Assembly (NCBI GenBank): GCA_022843845.1
Contig: JALHMW010000035.1
Location: 1-46,685 of the forward strand
Direction of reading: 5' to 3'
DNA length: 46,685 nucleotides
Origin: Archangium sp.
GTDB taxonomy: Bacteria > Myxococcota > Myxococcia > Myxococcales > Myxococcaceae
The notes under the pieces are model-generated. The model did not search any database, had not been told where the DNA came from, and saw only the letters and a list, made by a program, of their open reading frames with translations. Shown one piece after another: positions 22,996-32,313 of this stretch; the stretch's first letter is position 1, and each line of letters starts with the position of its first letter. A program made the position numbers and the translations under genes.

Positions 22996-24227
22996 TGCCC
23001 GTGGCCGCGCCCCGCTCTGCGCCCGAGAGGTCGCTGCGTGACGTGGTCCTGGCCGTCGTCGGCGCGCTCATCGCAGTCCTCTCGCTGACCGCGGCGCTCC
23101 GCCCGACGCCCCCGCGCGCCCGCACCGGAGCCGAGGCCGTGGCCCACGTTCAGCTGGCCACCGGCTCGGTCCAGGTGCGGCCCGCCGAGACGCTCGGGTG
23201 GCAGACCGCCTCGCGCGGTGACGACGTTCACGAGTCAGACGCCGTCTACGTGCCCCCCGGGAGCGAGGCGCGCGTGGTGTTCGCCGATGGCACCGTGCTC
23301 GAGCTCGACGAGCGCAGCCTGGTCGTCATCGAGCCGCAGCGCGGCCTCGGGCGCTCCATCACCCTGCGGCAGGGCTCGATCGCCGGCGTCAGCGGCTCGG
23401 TGCCCCTCACCTTCACCACCAAAGACGGCACCGCCACCTTGCCGCCCAGCTCCGAGGCGCGCGTCGACCTCACCGAAGGCCGGCTCGCCGTCAGCGTGAA
23501 GAAGGGCAAGGCGAGGGTCGAGGCGAAGGGCAAGGCCACCGACGTCGAGGCCGGCGGCCGGGTTCGCATGATGGAAGAGATGGTGCTGCTCCCGTCGTGG
23601 CCGGTGACCCTGGTGCTGCCTGAAGCGCATCACCGCGAGCTGTTCCGCGGCGCGGTACCGACCATCACGCTCACGTGGGAGGGCTCGGTGAAGGGAGCGC
23701 GCGTGCAGGTCGCGAAGGACCGGCTCTTCGCGTTCCTCTCCCGCGACGTGGCGGCCCAGGGCTCGGCGCTCACGCTCTCGTCCGTCAGCGCGGGAGTCAC
23801 CTGGTGGCGGTTGGTCGACGCGGCCGGCGTTCCTGTCTCCGAGGCCCGGCGCTTCTCACTCGTCGAAGACCTCGCGCCTGCGCTGCGACTGCCGCGACCC
23901 GGTGAGGTGGTGCTGGCGCCTCCCGGAGCGCGCATCGAGTTCGCGTGGACGCCGCTGCCCGGCGTGAGCCGCTATCGGCTCGAGGTCTCGGCGTCGCAGG
24001 GCTTCGAGCCCGTCGCCATCTCGCAGACCGTCTCGGGCACCCAGGTGAAGCTCCAGACGTCGCTCGCCGAAGGCAGCTGGTACTTCCGTGTGCGCGCGGC
24101 CGACGATGCGATGGGCGAGTCCCTGGCGTCCGAGGCGGCGAGGTTTCGCGTCATTCACAAGGCCATCCTCGAGGCGCCCGAGCTGCTCAACCCCGAGATC
24201 GAGGTGACGCCTGCGCGTGTGCCGTGA
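22992..24227 (+). CDS. FecR-domain protein with C-terminal FN3-like modules
   Basis: A 411-residue protein with an N-terminal membrane anchor (about residues 17-40), a periplasmic FecR domain (about 50-200; VAHVQLATGSVQV, VPPGSEARVVFADGTVLELDE) and two FN3-like modules (about 215-400; TLTWEGSVKGARVQVAKD and FAWTPLPGVSRYRLEVSAS). The same module type recurs in the next gene, which suggests that the two interact or share ancestry. The start is GTG 22992 (GTGA overlap with the receiver stop) or ATG 22995 (TGATG); both imply coupling. FecR domains usually transmit signals or organise envelope complexes. The stop lies inside the next gene. Confidence 0.85.
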   Translation: MMPVAAPRSAPERSLRDVVLAVVGALIAVLSLTAALRPTPPRARTGAEAVAHVQLATGSVQVRPAETLGWQTASRGDDVHESDAVYVPPGSEARVVFADGTVLELDERSLVVIEPQRGLGRSITLRQGSIAGVSGSVPLTFTTKDGTATLPPSSEARVDLTEGRLAVSVKKGKARVEAKGKATDVEAGGRVRMMEEMVLLPSWPVTLVLPEAHHRELFRGAVPTITLTWEGSVKGARVQVAKDRLFAFLSRDVAAQGSALTLSSVSAGVTWWRLVDAAGVPVSEARRFSLVEDLAPALRLPRPGEVVLAPPGARIEFAWTPLPGVSRYRLEVSASQGFEPVAISQTVSGTQVKLQTSLAEGSWYFRVRAADDAMGESLASEAARFRVIHKAILEAPELLNPEIEVTPARVP

Positions 24228-26331
24228 CACGTGCCGGTGGGCGCTCGCCGTCGTGCTGCTGCTGTGGGCCCAGCAGGCGGTGTCGCAGAGCGCCCGCATG
24301 GTGCTGCGGTGGAAAGACGTGCCCGGCACGCAGGGCTACGAACTGCAGATCGCGAAGGACCCGGCGTTCGTCGAGGTCGTCTTGCAGACCCGCGTGCCCA
24401 CGCCCGCCTACCGCTGGGAGCAGCTGCCGTCGGTGACGCACTGGTGGCGCGTGCGCAGCTTCGACGGCGAGGGCCGCCCCAGCGAGTGGAGCCAGCCCCG
24501 CACCGTCGCGCTCGAGTCGACCGTGCCGGTGCCGAAGCTGCCTGCCGACGAAGCGCTGCTGCCGTGCGCCCAGAGCGTCGAGCTCAGCTTCGAGCCCTCG
24601 CCCCTCATCAAGGAGTTCCTCGTCGAGGTCTCGACCTCGAAGGACTTCGCGCCGGCGCGGCAGCTCACCTCGAAGAGCCCGAGCGTCTCTCTCGGCGTGA
24701 TGAGCGCGGGCACCTGGTACTGGCGCGCGAAGGCGCTCGACGTGCGTGGCCGCACGGGCGAGTCGACCGGCGCGCGGAAGTTCACCATTCGCCCCGCGGC
24801 GCCGAAGATCGCCAGGCCCGCCGCTGACGTCATCCTCGGCGCGCCCACCGTGACGCTCTCGTGGGGCGAAGTGGCGTGCGCGGTGTCGTGGGTCATCGAG
24901 GCGTCGACCGACACGAAGGACAAGGTGTCGCTGGTGGCGAAGACGCCGAGCCTCGGCTTCAAGCCCAACGCGGCGGGTGAATACCGCTGGCGCGTCGCGG
25001 CGGTCGACGAGCGCGGCACGCCTGGAGAGTGGAGTCAGGAGAGCGTCTTCAAGGTGCGCCTCGCGACGCCGAACCCGCGTGGAGAGTCGTCGACGCCGCT
25101 GAAGCTCGACCTTGCGTGGACGCCCGTCGTCGGCGCCACGCAGTACCGGGTCGAGATCGCCTCGGAGCGTGACTTCAAGCAGGTGGTGTCGTCGGGCACC
25201 GTGACGGGCTCGCAGTTCCGCGCCACCGACGTCGCGCCGGGCCGGGTGTACTGGCGCGTCGCCGCGAAGGACGACAAAGGCCACGTGTCGCTGCCGTCGG
25301 AGCCCCGGCCCGTCGATGTCGTCGCGCCTGAGGCGTTGCCGACCGTCGTCTGGCGCTCTCCCGCGAGCGACGTGGTGGTGAAGCCCGGAGCGATCGTCGA
25401 CCTCGCGTGGACCGCGGTGGACAAGGCGATCTTCTACGAGCTCGAGGTCGACGAGGTGACGACCCAGGTGCCGTCATCGCCGAAGGTGCTCCGCGATCTC
25501 GCCGAGGGGCCGCACACCATTCGCATTCGCGCGAAGGGCAACTCGAGCCGCGTCTCGGCATGGACGGAGCCGCGAGAGATCTACGTCGGCGTGCCGCCCG
25601 TCTCGCGCGCCGAGGTGACCCTGGTCGGTGACGAGCTCCACCTCGTCTTCAAAGACGGCAAGGGCCGGCCCGTCACCGACCTCAGCCCCAGGCTGTTCGT
25701 CGAGAAGGGCGTCGTCGAGGCGCCCGTCGCCAGAGATGGGTTCTTCGCCGCGAGGTGGACGGCCCCGGCCGATGGTGAAGACGTGCTGCGCATCGAGGAG
25801 CGCGACTTCGTCACCGAGCTCGACCTCGCGCGCCCGCTGCCGGTGATGGTGTCGCTCTCGGTGCGCGCGGGTGGCCTGTTCAACTTCTCGTCCGTCTCGT
25901 CTCCGACCGCCACCGTGGGCCTGCTGTGGCGGCTGCCGGTGTTGAGCCGACGGCTGGGCCTCGAGGCCCGCGCGGGCGTCTATGCGGCCTCTCGCGCGGT
26001 CGACTTCGGCGCCGAGCAGGTGACGGCGCAGGCTTGGGTGTTCCCCTTCAGTCTGCTGGTCGGGTGGCACCAGCCGATCGGCGCGTGGGTGGTGCGCGGC
26101 GGGGTCGGCCCGGCGTTTCAGCTGGCGCTCCTGTCGGTCGGCGCTGCGAGAGAGACGCGCGTGGTGGGAGACCTCGAGGTGGCGCTCGGCCTGGCGCGCC
26201 CGCTCGGCCCCGGCGCCATCGAGCTCGAGGTGTCGGGCCTGTTCGGCACGCTCGATGGTGAGCTCGCCACGCTCGCGGCCAGTGGGTTGGGGCTCAAGGT
26301 GGGCTATTCGTTCGACCTGGGAGGTCGCTGA
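24217..26331 (+). CDS. Exported FN3-repeat protein with C-terminal beta-barrel-like domain
   Basis: A 704-residue exported protein. The signal peptide (ALAVVLLLWAQQAVSQS) is followed by about five FN3-like repeats to residue 460, each with a VPGTQGYELQIAKD- or VVGATQYRVEIASE-type strand and a WRV or YWR tryptophan strand. An unrecognised linker follows, and the last 160 residues alternate like outer-membrane beta strands (VSLSVRAGGLFNF ... LKVGYSFDLGGR). The start GTG at 24217 overlaps the previous gene by 11 bases. An outer-membrane sensor or scaffold feeding the adjacent kinase is inferred. The kinase ATG abuts the stop. Confidence 0.82.
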   Translation: MCRDTCRWALAVVLLLWAQQAVSQSARMVLRWKDVPGTQGYELQIAKDPAFVEVVLQTRVPTPAYRWEQLPSVTHWWRVRSFDGEGRPSEWSQPRTVALESTVPVPKLPADEALLPCAQSVELSFEPSPLIKEFLVEVSTSKDFAPARQLTSKSPSVSLGVMSAGTWYWRAKALDVRGRTGESTGARKFTIRPAAPKIARPAADVILGAPTVTLSWGEVACAVSWVIEASTDTKDKVSLVAKTPSLGFKPNAAGEYRWRVAAVDERGTPGEWSQESVFKVRLATPNPRGESSTPLKLDLAWTPVVGATQYRVEIASERDFKQVVSSGTVTGSQFRATDVAPGRVYWRVAAKDDKGHVSLPSEPRPVDVVAPEALPTVVWRSPASDVVVKPGAIVDLAWTAVDKAIFYELEVDEVTTQVPSSPKVLRDLAEGPHTIRIRAKGNSSRVSAWTEPREIYVGVPPVSRAEVTLVGDELHLVFKDGKGRPVTDLSPRLFVEKGVVEAPVARDGFFAARWTAPADGEDVLRIEERDFVTELDLARPLPVMVSLSVRAGGLFNFSSVSSPTATVGLLWRLPVLSRRLGLEARAGVYAASRAVDFGAEQVTAQAWVFPFSLLVGWHQPIGAWVVRGGVGPAFQLALLSVGAARETRVVGDLEVALGLARPLGPGAIELEVSGLFGTLDGELATLAASGLGLKVGYSFDLGGR

Positions 26332-28104
26332 ATGACACGACTGTCGATTCGCGCGCAGGTCGTGCTCCTGGTGGGGCTCCTGCTGCTCGCCGCCATGGCG
26401 GTGTACCTCACGCTCGCGACCCGCATCGTCACTCGGGACAAAGAGGCCACCGTCTACGACGTCAACGCGCTGGTGGCCGGCACCGTGGCAGACCAGGTCG
26501 AGACGACGGTCGACGGCTTCGCCGACAAGCTGCGCTACTTCGGCCAGGAGTACGCGAGCACGCCCGGTGACGCCGAGCGCCGCGCCCGCTCGCTCTTCTC
26601 TGCCGACGACGAGGTGCTCTCGCTCGAGGTCGACACCATCACCGAGGGCGGCGTCGAGCGCTCGTTCCTCTACTTCGACGCCGAGCGGCTCTCGGGGCTG
26701 AACATCGAGAAGGAGGACATCCTCCTCGCGCGCAAACAGACACCGGTGCCGTTCGACGTCGTGCGGCGCTCGGGCGTGCTGCTCCAGAACGCGAGCCTGC
26801 CGCCTGACCTGGCCCTGCTGCGCCTCTCGGCCGTCACCGCCGACGGCAAGGCCATCATCACCGCCGAGCTGCGCCCCGAGCGGCTGCTGAAGACGGTGAC
26901 GACGGGCAGCGTGACGCGCGTCTTCCTCGTCGACTCGCTGGGCCGGGTGCTGGCGCACCGCGACGCCTCGAAGGTGATCGCCCATGAAGACTTCTCGGCG
27001 CTGACGCCGGTGCAGTCGGCGCTCTCGGGCAAGGCGGCGCGCGGCGCAGAGCAATACGAGCAGGGCGGGGAGCAGCGGCTCGCCAGCTACGCCCGCGTCG
27101 GGAACGGCCTGGCCGCCGTCGTCGCCGAGGTGCCCGTCGCAGAGGTGTTCGGCGCGACCCGGGAGCTGTCGACCCGGTCGCTCCTCTTCGCCGTCGGCAT
27201 CGTGGCCCTGGCGCTGGTGCTCGCCATCTTCCTCTCGCGCGCGTTGACCGCGCCGCTGCGCCGCCTGTCGGACACGATGGTCGTCATCTCGAAGGGTGAG
27301 TACGGCGTGACGGTGCCCATCGAGGGCGCGCCCGAGATTCGCTCGGTCGGTACCGCGCTGAACGAGATGAGCCGCGAGCTGATTCGACGCTCCGACGATC
27401 TGCAGCGCGCACACAACAACCTGGTGCAGTCCGAGAAGCTGTCGGCCATCGGAGAGCTCGCCGCCAGCGTCGCGCACGAGGTGAAGAACCCGATGGTCGG
27501 CATCCTGGGCTTCGCGCAGCTCGGCAAAGAGGCCGACTCGATGGCCGAGGCGAAGGAGTACTTCGGGCTCATCGAGTCCGACACGCTGCGGGCCAACAAG
27601 ATCCTCCAGACGCTGCTCGAGTTCGCGCGTCCGCCCGAGATGGAGATGGATCCACTGTCGCCCAATGAGGTCGTTCAGGGCGCGCTGCAGCTGTGCCAGC
27701 ACCAGCTGCAGATGCAGGGCGTGAAGGTCGAGACGAGCCTCGGCGAAGGGCTCGGCGGCATTCTCGGCAACAACAACCAGCTGCGGCAGGTGTTGCTCAA
27801 CCTGATGATGAACGCAGGCCAGGCCATGGCCGAGTCGCCGACGAAGCGCGTGACGGTCGCGACGGTCGCCGATGGTGACTTCGCGAAGGTGCTGGTGGCC
27901 GACACCGGCCCGGGCATGACGGCCGAGGTGATGCAGCACCTCTTCAAGCCGTTCTTCACCACGAAGCGCCGCGGGCTGGGCACGGGCCTGGGCTTGTCCG
28001 TCTCGCGGAGCATCATCGAGGCGCACAAGGGCACGCTCACCGCCGAGTCGGTTGAAGGGAAGGGCGCGACCTTCATCGTGCGCCTGCCCATTCGAAAGGC
28101 CTGA
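26332..28104 (+). CDS. Membrane sensor histidine kinase
   Basis: A 590-residue inner-membrane kinase. TM1 is at about 10-30, a periplasmic Cache-like sensor region at 31-280, TM2 at about 283-303 (LLFAVGIVALALVLAIF), HAMP to about 355, HisKA with His382 in SVAHEVKNP, and the ATPase domain with LLNLMMNAGQAM (N box), DTGPGM (G1) and GTGLGLSVSRSIIEAH (G2). No receiver is fused, in keeping with the two separate receivers at the head of the operon. The ATG directly follows the previous stop. It presumably reports on the FecR/FN3 envelope proteins or a small ligand. Confidence 0.95.
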   Translation: MTRLSIRAQVVLLVGLLLLAAMAVYLTLATRIVTRDKEATVYDVNALVAGTVADQVETTVDGFADKLRYFGQEYASTPGDAERRARSLFSADDEVLSLEVDTITEGGVERSFLYFDAERLSGLNIEKEDILLARKQTPVPFDVVRRSGVLLQNASLPPDLALLRLSAVTADGKAIITAELRPERLLKTVTTGSVTRVFLVDSLGRVLAHRDASKVIAHEDFSALTPVQSALSGKAARGAEQYEQGGEQRLASYARVGNGLAAVVAEVPVAEVFGATRELSTRSLLFAVGIVALALVLAIFLSRALTAPLRRLSDTMVVISKGEYGVTVPIEGAPEIRSVGTALNEMSRELIRRSDDLQRAHNNLVQSEKLSAIGELAASVAHEVKNPMVGILGFAQLGKEADSMAEAKEYFGLIESDTLRANKILQTLLEFARPPEMEMDPLSPNEVVQGALQLCQHQLQMQGVKVETSLGEGLGGILGNNNQLRQVLLNLMMNAGQAMAESPTKRVTVATVADGDFAKVLVADTGPGMTAEVMQHLFKPFFTTKRRGLGTGLGLSVSRSIIEAHKGTLTAESVEGKGATFIVRLPIRKA

Positions 28105-28107
28105 GCC

Positions 28108-29202
28108 ATGACGAGCCTGCGCTGGAAGGTCGCGGGCCTGGTGTCGGTGCTCCTGGTCGCCGCGCTCGCCGTCGGTGCGTGGAAGGCCCGCAGACTCATC
28201 GACGCTGTCGCTGAAGTCCTCGCCACCGACGAGCTCGAAGGCAAGCAGCTCACGACCGCTGACGAGGTCTGGGCGTACCTGCGCGCGCACCCCGAGCGTT
28301 ACGCCCTCGCCGTGTGGGACGTGGGCGATGAAGCCAACGGCGTCTTCCTCGATGCGGATGCGGATTGGCCGCTCGCGTCGACGGTGAAGGTGGTGCCGCT
28401 CGCGCTCGCGTGTCACCGGCTCGAGCAGGGCACGTGGACGTCCGACAGGCCGCTCCCGAACGTCGAGCACTTCTACCTGCCGGGCACCGATGGCAATGCG
28501 CACCCGAAGGCGCGCGCGGCGCTCGATGGTGGCGTCGCGACGGTCGGCGCCGCGCTCACGGCGATGATTCAGTTCAGCGACAACGCCGCGACCGATGTGT
28601 TGCTCTTCGAGATCGGCAGGGAATCGCTCGAGTCCGAGACCGCAGAGCTGGGGGCGCTGCGCGCGCCACATCCACTGACTGGCACGTTGCTGGCGAGCCT
28701 CGAAGGCGCTGACGGTGGCGTCGTCGACGACAGGGCCTGGGCGCTCGCGTCTGCGCTGAAGGAGGACTCCTCCCGCGCCGAGGTGATGGCCGAGGCCTTC
28801 GCTGCGAGACGGGTCCGCGAGCAGTCCGTCATGGCGTCGACGCTCGACAACCGCGGCTCGGCCCGAGCGTTCGCCAGGTTGCTCGAGCGGTTCTTCGTCG
28901 ACGAGACGCAGCGCTATGCCCCGGCCCGTGAGCGACTCTCATGGCCCATGCGCTTCGCCTCGAACCAGGAGCACTTCGTGCGTTGGGGCACCAAGGGCGG
29001 TGCGCTCCCCGGCACACTCACCTCGGCGCACTTCGTGGAGCAGAAGAACGGGCGTCGCCGTGTGCTCGCGCTGTTCCTGCACGACCTGCCCTTCGCGACG
29101 TGGGCGGGCCTCGCGAACTCGTACGCGCAGCAGAAGGTCGAGCTCGAGCTGCTCCTGGCTGACGACGTGCGAGCCCTCGTCCAGCAGCGGCTTGGACGCT
29201 GA
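28108..29202 (+). CDS. Membrane-anchored class-A beta-lactamase-fold serine hydrolase
   Basis: A 364-residue protein with an N-terminal signal anchor (about 8-26) and a periplasmic serine beta-lactamase/PBP-type domain. The three active-site motifs are present: S-T-V-K (Ser91-Lys94), S-D-N (Ser157-Asn159) and K-G-G (Lys296-Gly298). I cannot identify the omega-loop Glu166 of true class A enzymes with confidence, so it may be a peptidase- or esterase-like relative and not a resistance enzyme. It starts three bases after the kinase stop, so it is the last gene of the operon; it could process a cell-wall-derived signal. Confidence 0.83.
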   Translation: MTSLRWKVAGLVSVLLVAALAVGAWKARRLIDAVAEVLATDELEGKQLTTADEVWAYLRAHPERYALAVWDVGDEANGVFLDADADWPLASTVKVVPLALACHRLEQGTWTSDRPLPNVEHFYLPGTDGNAHPKARAALDGGVATVGAALTAMIQFSDNAATDVLLFEIGRESLESETAELGALRAPHPLTGTLLASLEGADGGVVDDRAWALASALKEDSSRAEVMAEAFAARRVREQSVMASTLDNRGSARAFARLLERFFVDETQRYAPARERLSWPMRFASNQEHFVRWGTKGGALPGTLTSAHFVEQKNGRRRVLALFLHDLPFATWAGLANSYAQQKVELELLLADDVRALVQQRLGR

Positions 29203-29395
29203 CTCGTCGAGCGGCTCCTTCATCGGAGTGCTTCAGCGACGGCTGAGCTCCGCGGCACTCGTAAGCGACGTGAGGCACCTCCGCGACGGCCGGCGTGTGG
29301 ACCGACTGCGACCGCCGACCACTCCGTTGCTGCACTCTTCGTGTGTTGACTGAGCGCTGTGGCTCCACTCGCCCTCGAGCGGAGTGCGCTCCCGC
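29203..29395. other. Convergent intergenic spacer, nothing clear
   Basis: About 190 bases between the ends of two convergent operons. Short open frames here have no coding character. No T-tailed hairpin is obvious, although transcription from both sides should end here. Confidence 0.5.
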
Positions 29396-30472
29396 CTACG
29401 GCTCGAGCACCAGCTTCTTCGCCTCGATGAGAATCTCATCGCTGCCCTGATGCACCGACACCCACGACGCAGTGTTCTCGCTGCGAGCCCACATCGAGTT
29501 CCCCTCGCCGATGCCCAGCTCGAGGAAGCCCTTGTCCTTGCCTTTGAACGTGTACTCGACGCGCAACGCCACCGTCGGCTCCTTGCCATTGGGCAGCTCG
29601 CCCTTGCCCAGCACCTCGGTGACGATGAGTCGGCTCCAGATCTTGTCGTGCCAGTTCTTCACCAGCTCTTCCTGCTTCTCGGGCGACGACGCGCGAGCCA
29701 CCTTCGCCGTCGAGGGAATCTCGGCGTTCGTCTGAACGAAGCCGGCCTCTTTCCCATCGGCCTTCACGAGGAACGCGTCGAACTCGCTCTGCTTGAAGGT
29801 GTGGAGGCGGCGGTCCACGAGCACCTGCGACTGTGGATCGAAGTCCGACAGCAACGTGCCGGGGAGCAGGAACACCTCGCCCGTGCGCTCTTCCTGCACG
29901 TAGGTGCCGAAGATGCCCGGCAACGTCTTCGCCACGCGGAACACGCGCGCCGTGCTCGCGACGATCAGCTCGAGCCGCCGGTCGGAGTCGGCGAGGCCCA
30001 GCTCGGCGCGCTTCTCGTCGCTCAACACGCCGAGCGCGCGCGTCGCTTCGAAGGGCATGAACTTCTGCATCGCGGCATCGGCGCGCTCGTTGCCGCGCAC
30101 CTCTCGCGTCGGCGGCGGCTTCGGGGCCTTCACCGCGACCTCCAGCATGCCAGCGTCGATGGCCCCGCCATCGGGGAGCGTTCCGCCATCGAGGGCGACG
30201 AAGGTCGTCGACAGGCCGGCGTCGACGGGCGCGGGCTCCTTGCCCGGCACGAAGCCCGACGTCACCCAGAGGGCTCCGTCGACGCGCTTCAACGTCAAGA
30301 AGCGCTGGCCGTCTTCGAACTTCACCGACTCGAGCGACTGCTTCGAGGCGTCGAGCACCGTCACCATGGTCCTGGTCGAGGTGGTCTCTTTGGGGCGCTG
30401 CCACGTGGTGTACGCGGCCACCAGGCCGAGGCCAGCGAGGGCTCCCGTCATCGCGACGCTGCGGGCCTTCAC
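29396..30472 (-). CDS. DUF4340-like exported protein of a Gld-type ABC operon
   Basis: A 358-residue protein with an N-terminal membrane segment (AMTGALAGLGLVAAYTTW) and a periplasmic region with the repeated pattern of DUF4340 proteins (for example TLKRVDGALWVTSGF and ELGLADSDRRLELIV). I start at GTG 30472, overlapping the stop of the GldG-like gene (GTGA); the longer frame upstream is a shadow. An insertion rich in Gly/Pro/Ala-Asp (about 95-125) is low-complexity. DUF4340 genes commonly follow gldG-like genes in this type of operon; the function is unknown, possibly an extracytoplasmic component of the complex. Confidence 0.83.
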   Translation of the reverse strand: MKARSVAMTGALAGLGLVAAYTTWQRPKETTSTRTMVTVLDASKQSLESVKFEDGQRFLTLKRVDGALWVTSGFVPGKEPAPVDAGLSTTFVALDGGTLPDGGAIDAGMLEVAVKAPKPPPTREVRGNERADAAMQKFMPFEATRALGVLSDEKRAELGLADSDRRLELIVASTARVFRVAKTLPGIFGTYVQEERTGEVFLLPGTLLSDFDPQSQVLVDRRLHTFKQSEFDAFLVKADGKEAGFVQTNAEIPSTAKVARASSPEKQEELVKNWHDKIWSRLIVTEVLGKGELPNGKEPTVALRVEYTFKGKDKGFLELGIGEGNSMWARSENTASWVSVHQGSDEILIEAKKLVLEP

Positions 30473-32310
30473 GACTTCACCTCCGTCTTGCGTGGGCGGC
30501 TGGTTCTGCGGCGCACGACGAAGCCCAGGGCCAGCACCAGCACGGGCGCCAGGAAGGTCGTGCCGTAGAACCACACGCTGTCTTCCTTGCGGGTGCGCGT
30601 CATCGGCAGGTCGAGCTCGGTGTTCGTGCTGCCCTGGAGCGCCTCGTCACCGAGCAGCCACTTGAGGCCGTCGACGACCAGGTACTGGTTGCCCTGGAGC
30701 AGCGGCAAGACCTCGTCGGCGATGACATCCGAATCGGCGAGGACGAGCGCGCGGAGCTCTTCTTCGAGCTTGTTGCTCGCGGCGCGGCGGCTGATGGCCG
30801 AGAGCACCCCGTACGCCTGGCGCACCTCGGTCGGAGCGTCGTGCTCGAAGTTGCTGTTCAAGTCGTTCCAGGTCGTCGACTGCGTGCGCAGCGCCATGTC
30901 GATGACGAGGTCGGCGGGGTGCGTCTGCAGCTCGGTGAGCGGGCCCGCGCCGACGAGCAGCACCGGCTGCTGCGAGCGCGAGAGGTAGTTCACCGACGGG
31001 TGCGACGAGAAGGTGCGGGTGCCGACGTTGCGCCGGTCCGACGGGCTGGCCTGGGCGCGCATGCGGGCGAAGCTCTTGTCGTCGGTGAGCACCTCGGCCT
31101 TGAACGAGAGCCCCAGCGGCGTGAGCAGCTCGGGGAAGGTGAGGCCCGCCTCGGGGTCGATGGCGATGAAGAGCTTGCCGCCGCGCTTGCCGTACTCGAC
31201 GAGGGCGTTGGCTTCGGGCTCGGTGAACGGGCTCGTCGGGCCGATGACGAAGATGGCCGCCGCGTCGCGGGGGACGTCCTGACCGAGCCCTTCGGCCGCC
31301 GAGAGCGTGCGCACCTCGAAGTTCTGGTCCTGCAGCGTGCGCCAGAGGATGTCGATGTTCGCGCGCTGCTCGTTGGCGACGGGGTCTTGCGTGCGCTCGC
31401 CGTGGCCTGACGTCATGTAGACGGTGCGCTTGGACTTGGCGATCTGCAGCACGCGCTTCTGGACCTCGACGTCGAGGCCGCGGAGCTGGGTGCGGGCCTT
31501 CTCGGCTTCGACCCCGAGGAAGAGCGTCTCTTTCCGGCCGCCCTTCTTGAAGACGACCGAGCCGTTGTTGCTGACGCCGAGCTCCTTCGACTTGAGCGGC
31601 TCGAGCGCCTGGTCGAGCAGCTGCACCTTCAGCATCGAGGAGTCTTCTTTGAGCTCGTCGAAGTAGGCCTGCACGTACGTCGACGCGTCGGAGGCCGGCG
31701 GGAAGAAGAGGAAGACCTCGAGCGGCTCGTCGAGCGAGTTGACGAGGCGCTTGGTGGCCTCACCGGGGCGCGCGGTGCGGAAGTACGAGAAGTCGCGCTT
31801 CACGTCGCGCTCCGAGACGACGTACTGGAGTGAGAAGGCGAAGATGAGCACGAAGCCCATGCCGAGCCCGGCGTTGGTGGCCTCTTGAATGCGGCCGGTC
31901 TCCATCACAGGCGCGCGCGCCATCGAGGCGTAGGAGAGCTCGACCAGCAGCGTGGGAATCAGCGACAGCGCGAGCACCGCGGGCACCATCACCGCGACGA
32001 TACCGGCGAGCTTCGGCCAGCCCGTCTCGAGCGTCTGACCGGCGACCTTCGCCCACAGGTCCGACTGCCAGACGTAGAGCCCGATGCCGAGGAAGGAGAG
32101 GCCATGCAGGCCCAGGAGCGTCTTCTCGATCTGCCCCGAGGTGGCGACGTTCACCCGCAGGGCGCGCAGACCGATGGCGACGAGCATCAGCGCCGCGCCA
32201 CCGCCGGTGAAGAACGTGCGGGAGTCACCATCGACGATGCGCTCGCCGATCCACAGCAGCAGCATGCCGAAGGTGAGGAGGAGCGTGAGAATCCAGCTTT
32301 TCTTGAGCAT
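30469..32310 (-). CDS. GldG-like ABC-system membrane protein
   Basis: A 613-residue protein with several N-terminal membrane helices (about residues 5-175), a large periplasmic region of the GldG/IFT52-like type (about 180-570; VYMTSGHGERTQDP near 315, FVIGPTSPFTEPEANALVEYGKRGG near 370, IDPEAGLTFPELL) and a last helix at about 585-603. GldG works with the ABC ATPase GldA and permease GldF in Bacteroidetes gliding; in other bacteria the same set has no proven function. The N-terminal extra helices are a difference from classic GldG. The gene starts three bases after the permease stop. Confidence 0.87.
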   Translation of the reverse strand: MLKKSWILTLLLTFGMLLLWIGERIVDGDSRTFFTGGGAALMLVAIGLRALRVNVATSGQIEKTLLGLHGLSFLGIGLYVWQSDLWAKVAGQTLETGWPKLAGIVAVMVPAVLALSLIPTLLVELSYASMARAPVMETGRIQEATNAGLGMGFVLIFAFSLQYVVSERDVKRDFSYFRTARPGEATKRLVNSLDEPLEVFLFFPPASDASTYVQAYFDELKEDSSMLKVQLLDQALEPLKSKELGVSNNGSVVFKKGGRKETLFLGVEAEKARTQLRGLDVEVQKRVLQIAKSKRTVYMTSGHGERTQDPVANEQRANIDILWRTLQDQNFEVRTLSAAEGLGQDVPRDAAAIFVIGPTSPFTEPEANALVEYGKRGGKLFIAIDPEAGLTFPELLTPLGLSFKAEVLTDDKSFARMRAQASPSDRRNVGTRTFSSHPSVNYLSRSQQPVLLVGAGPLTELQTHPADLVIDMALRTQSTTWNDLNSNFEHDAPTEVRQAYGVLSAISRRAASNKLEEELRALVLADSDVIADEVLPLLQGNQYLVVDGLKWLLGDEALQGSTNTELDLPMTRTRKEDSVWFYGTTFLAPVLVLALGFVVRRRTSRPRKTEVKS

Positions 32311-32313
32311 GGC

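Noticed and set aside
25474..28671. 1065-residue minus-strand open frame
   Set aside because: Arg/His/Glu-rich, low-information translation exactly opposite the FN3 and kinase genes; a high-G+C shadow.
28108..29202. Beta-lactamase-fold gene called as an antibiotic-resistance gene
   Set aside because: The omega-loop Glu could not be assigned and the gene sits at the end of a signalling operon; the fold alone does not show beta-lactamase activity.
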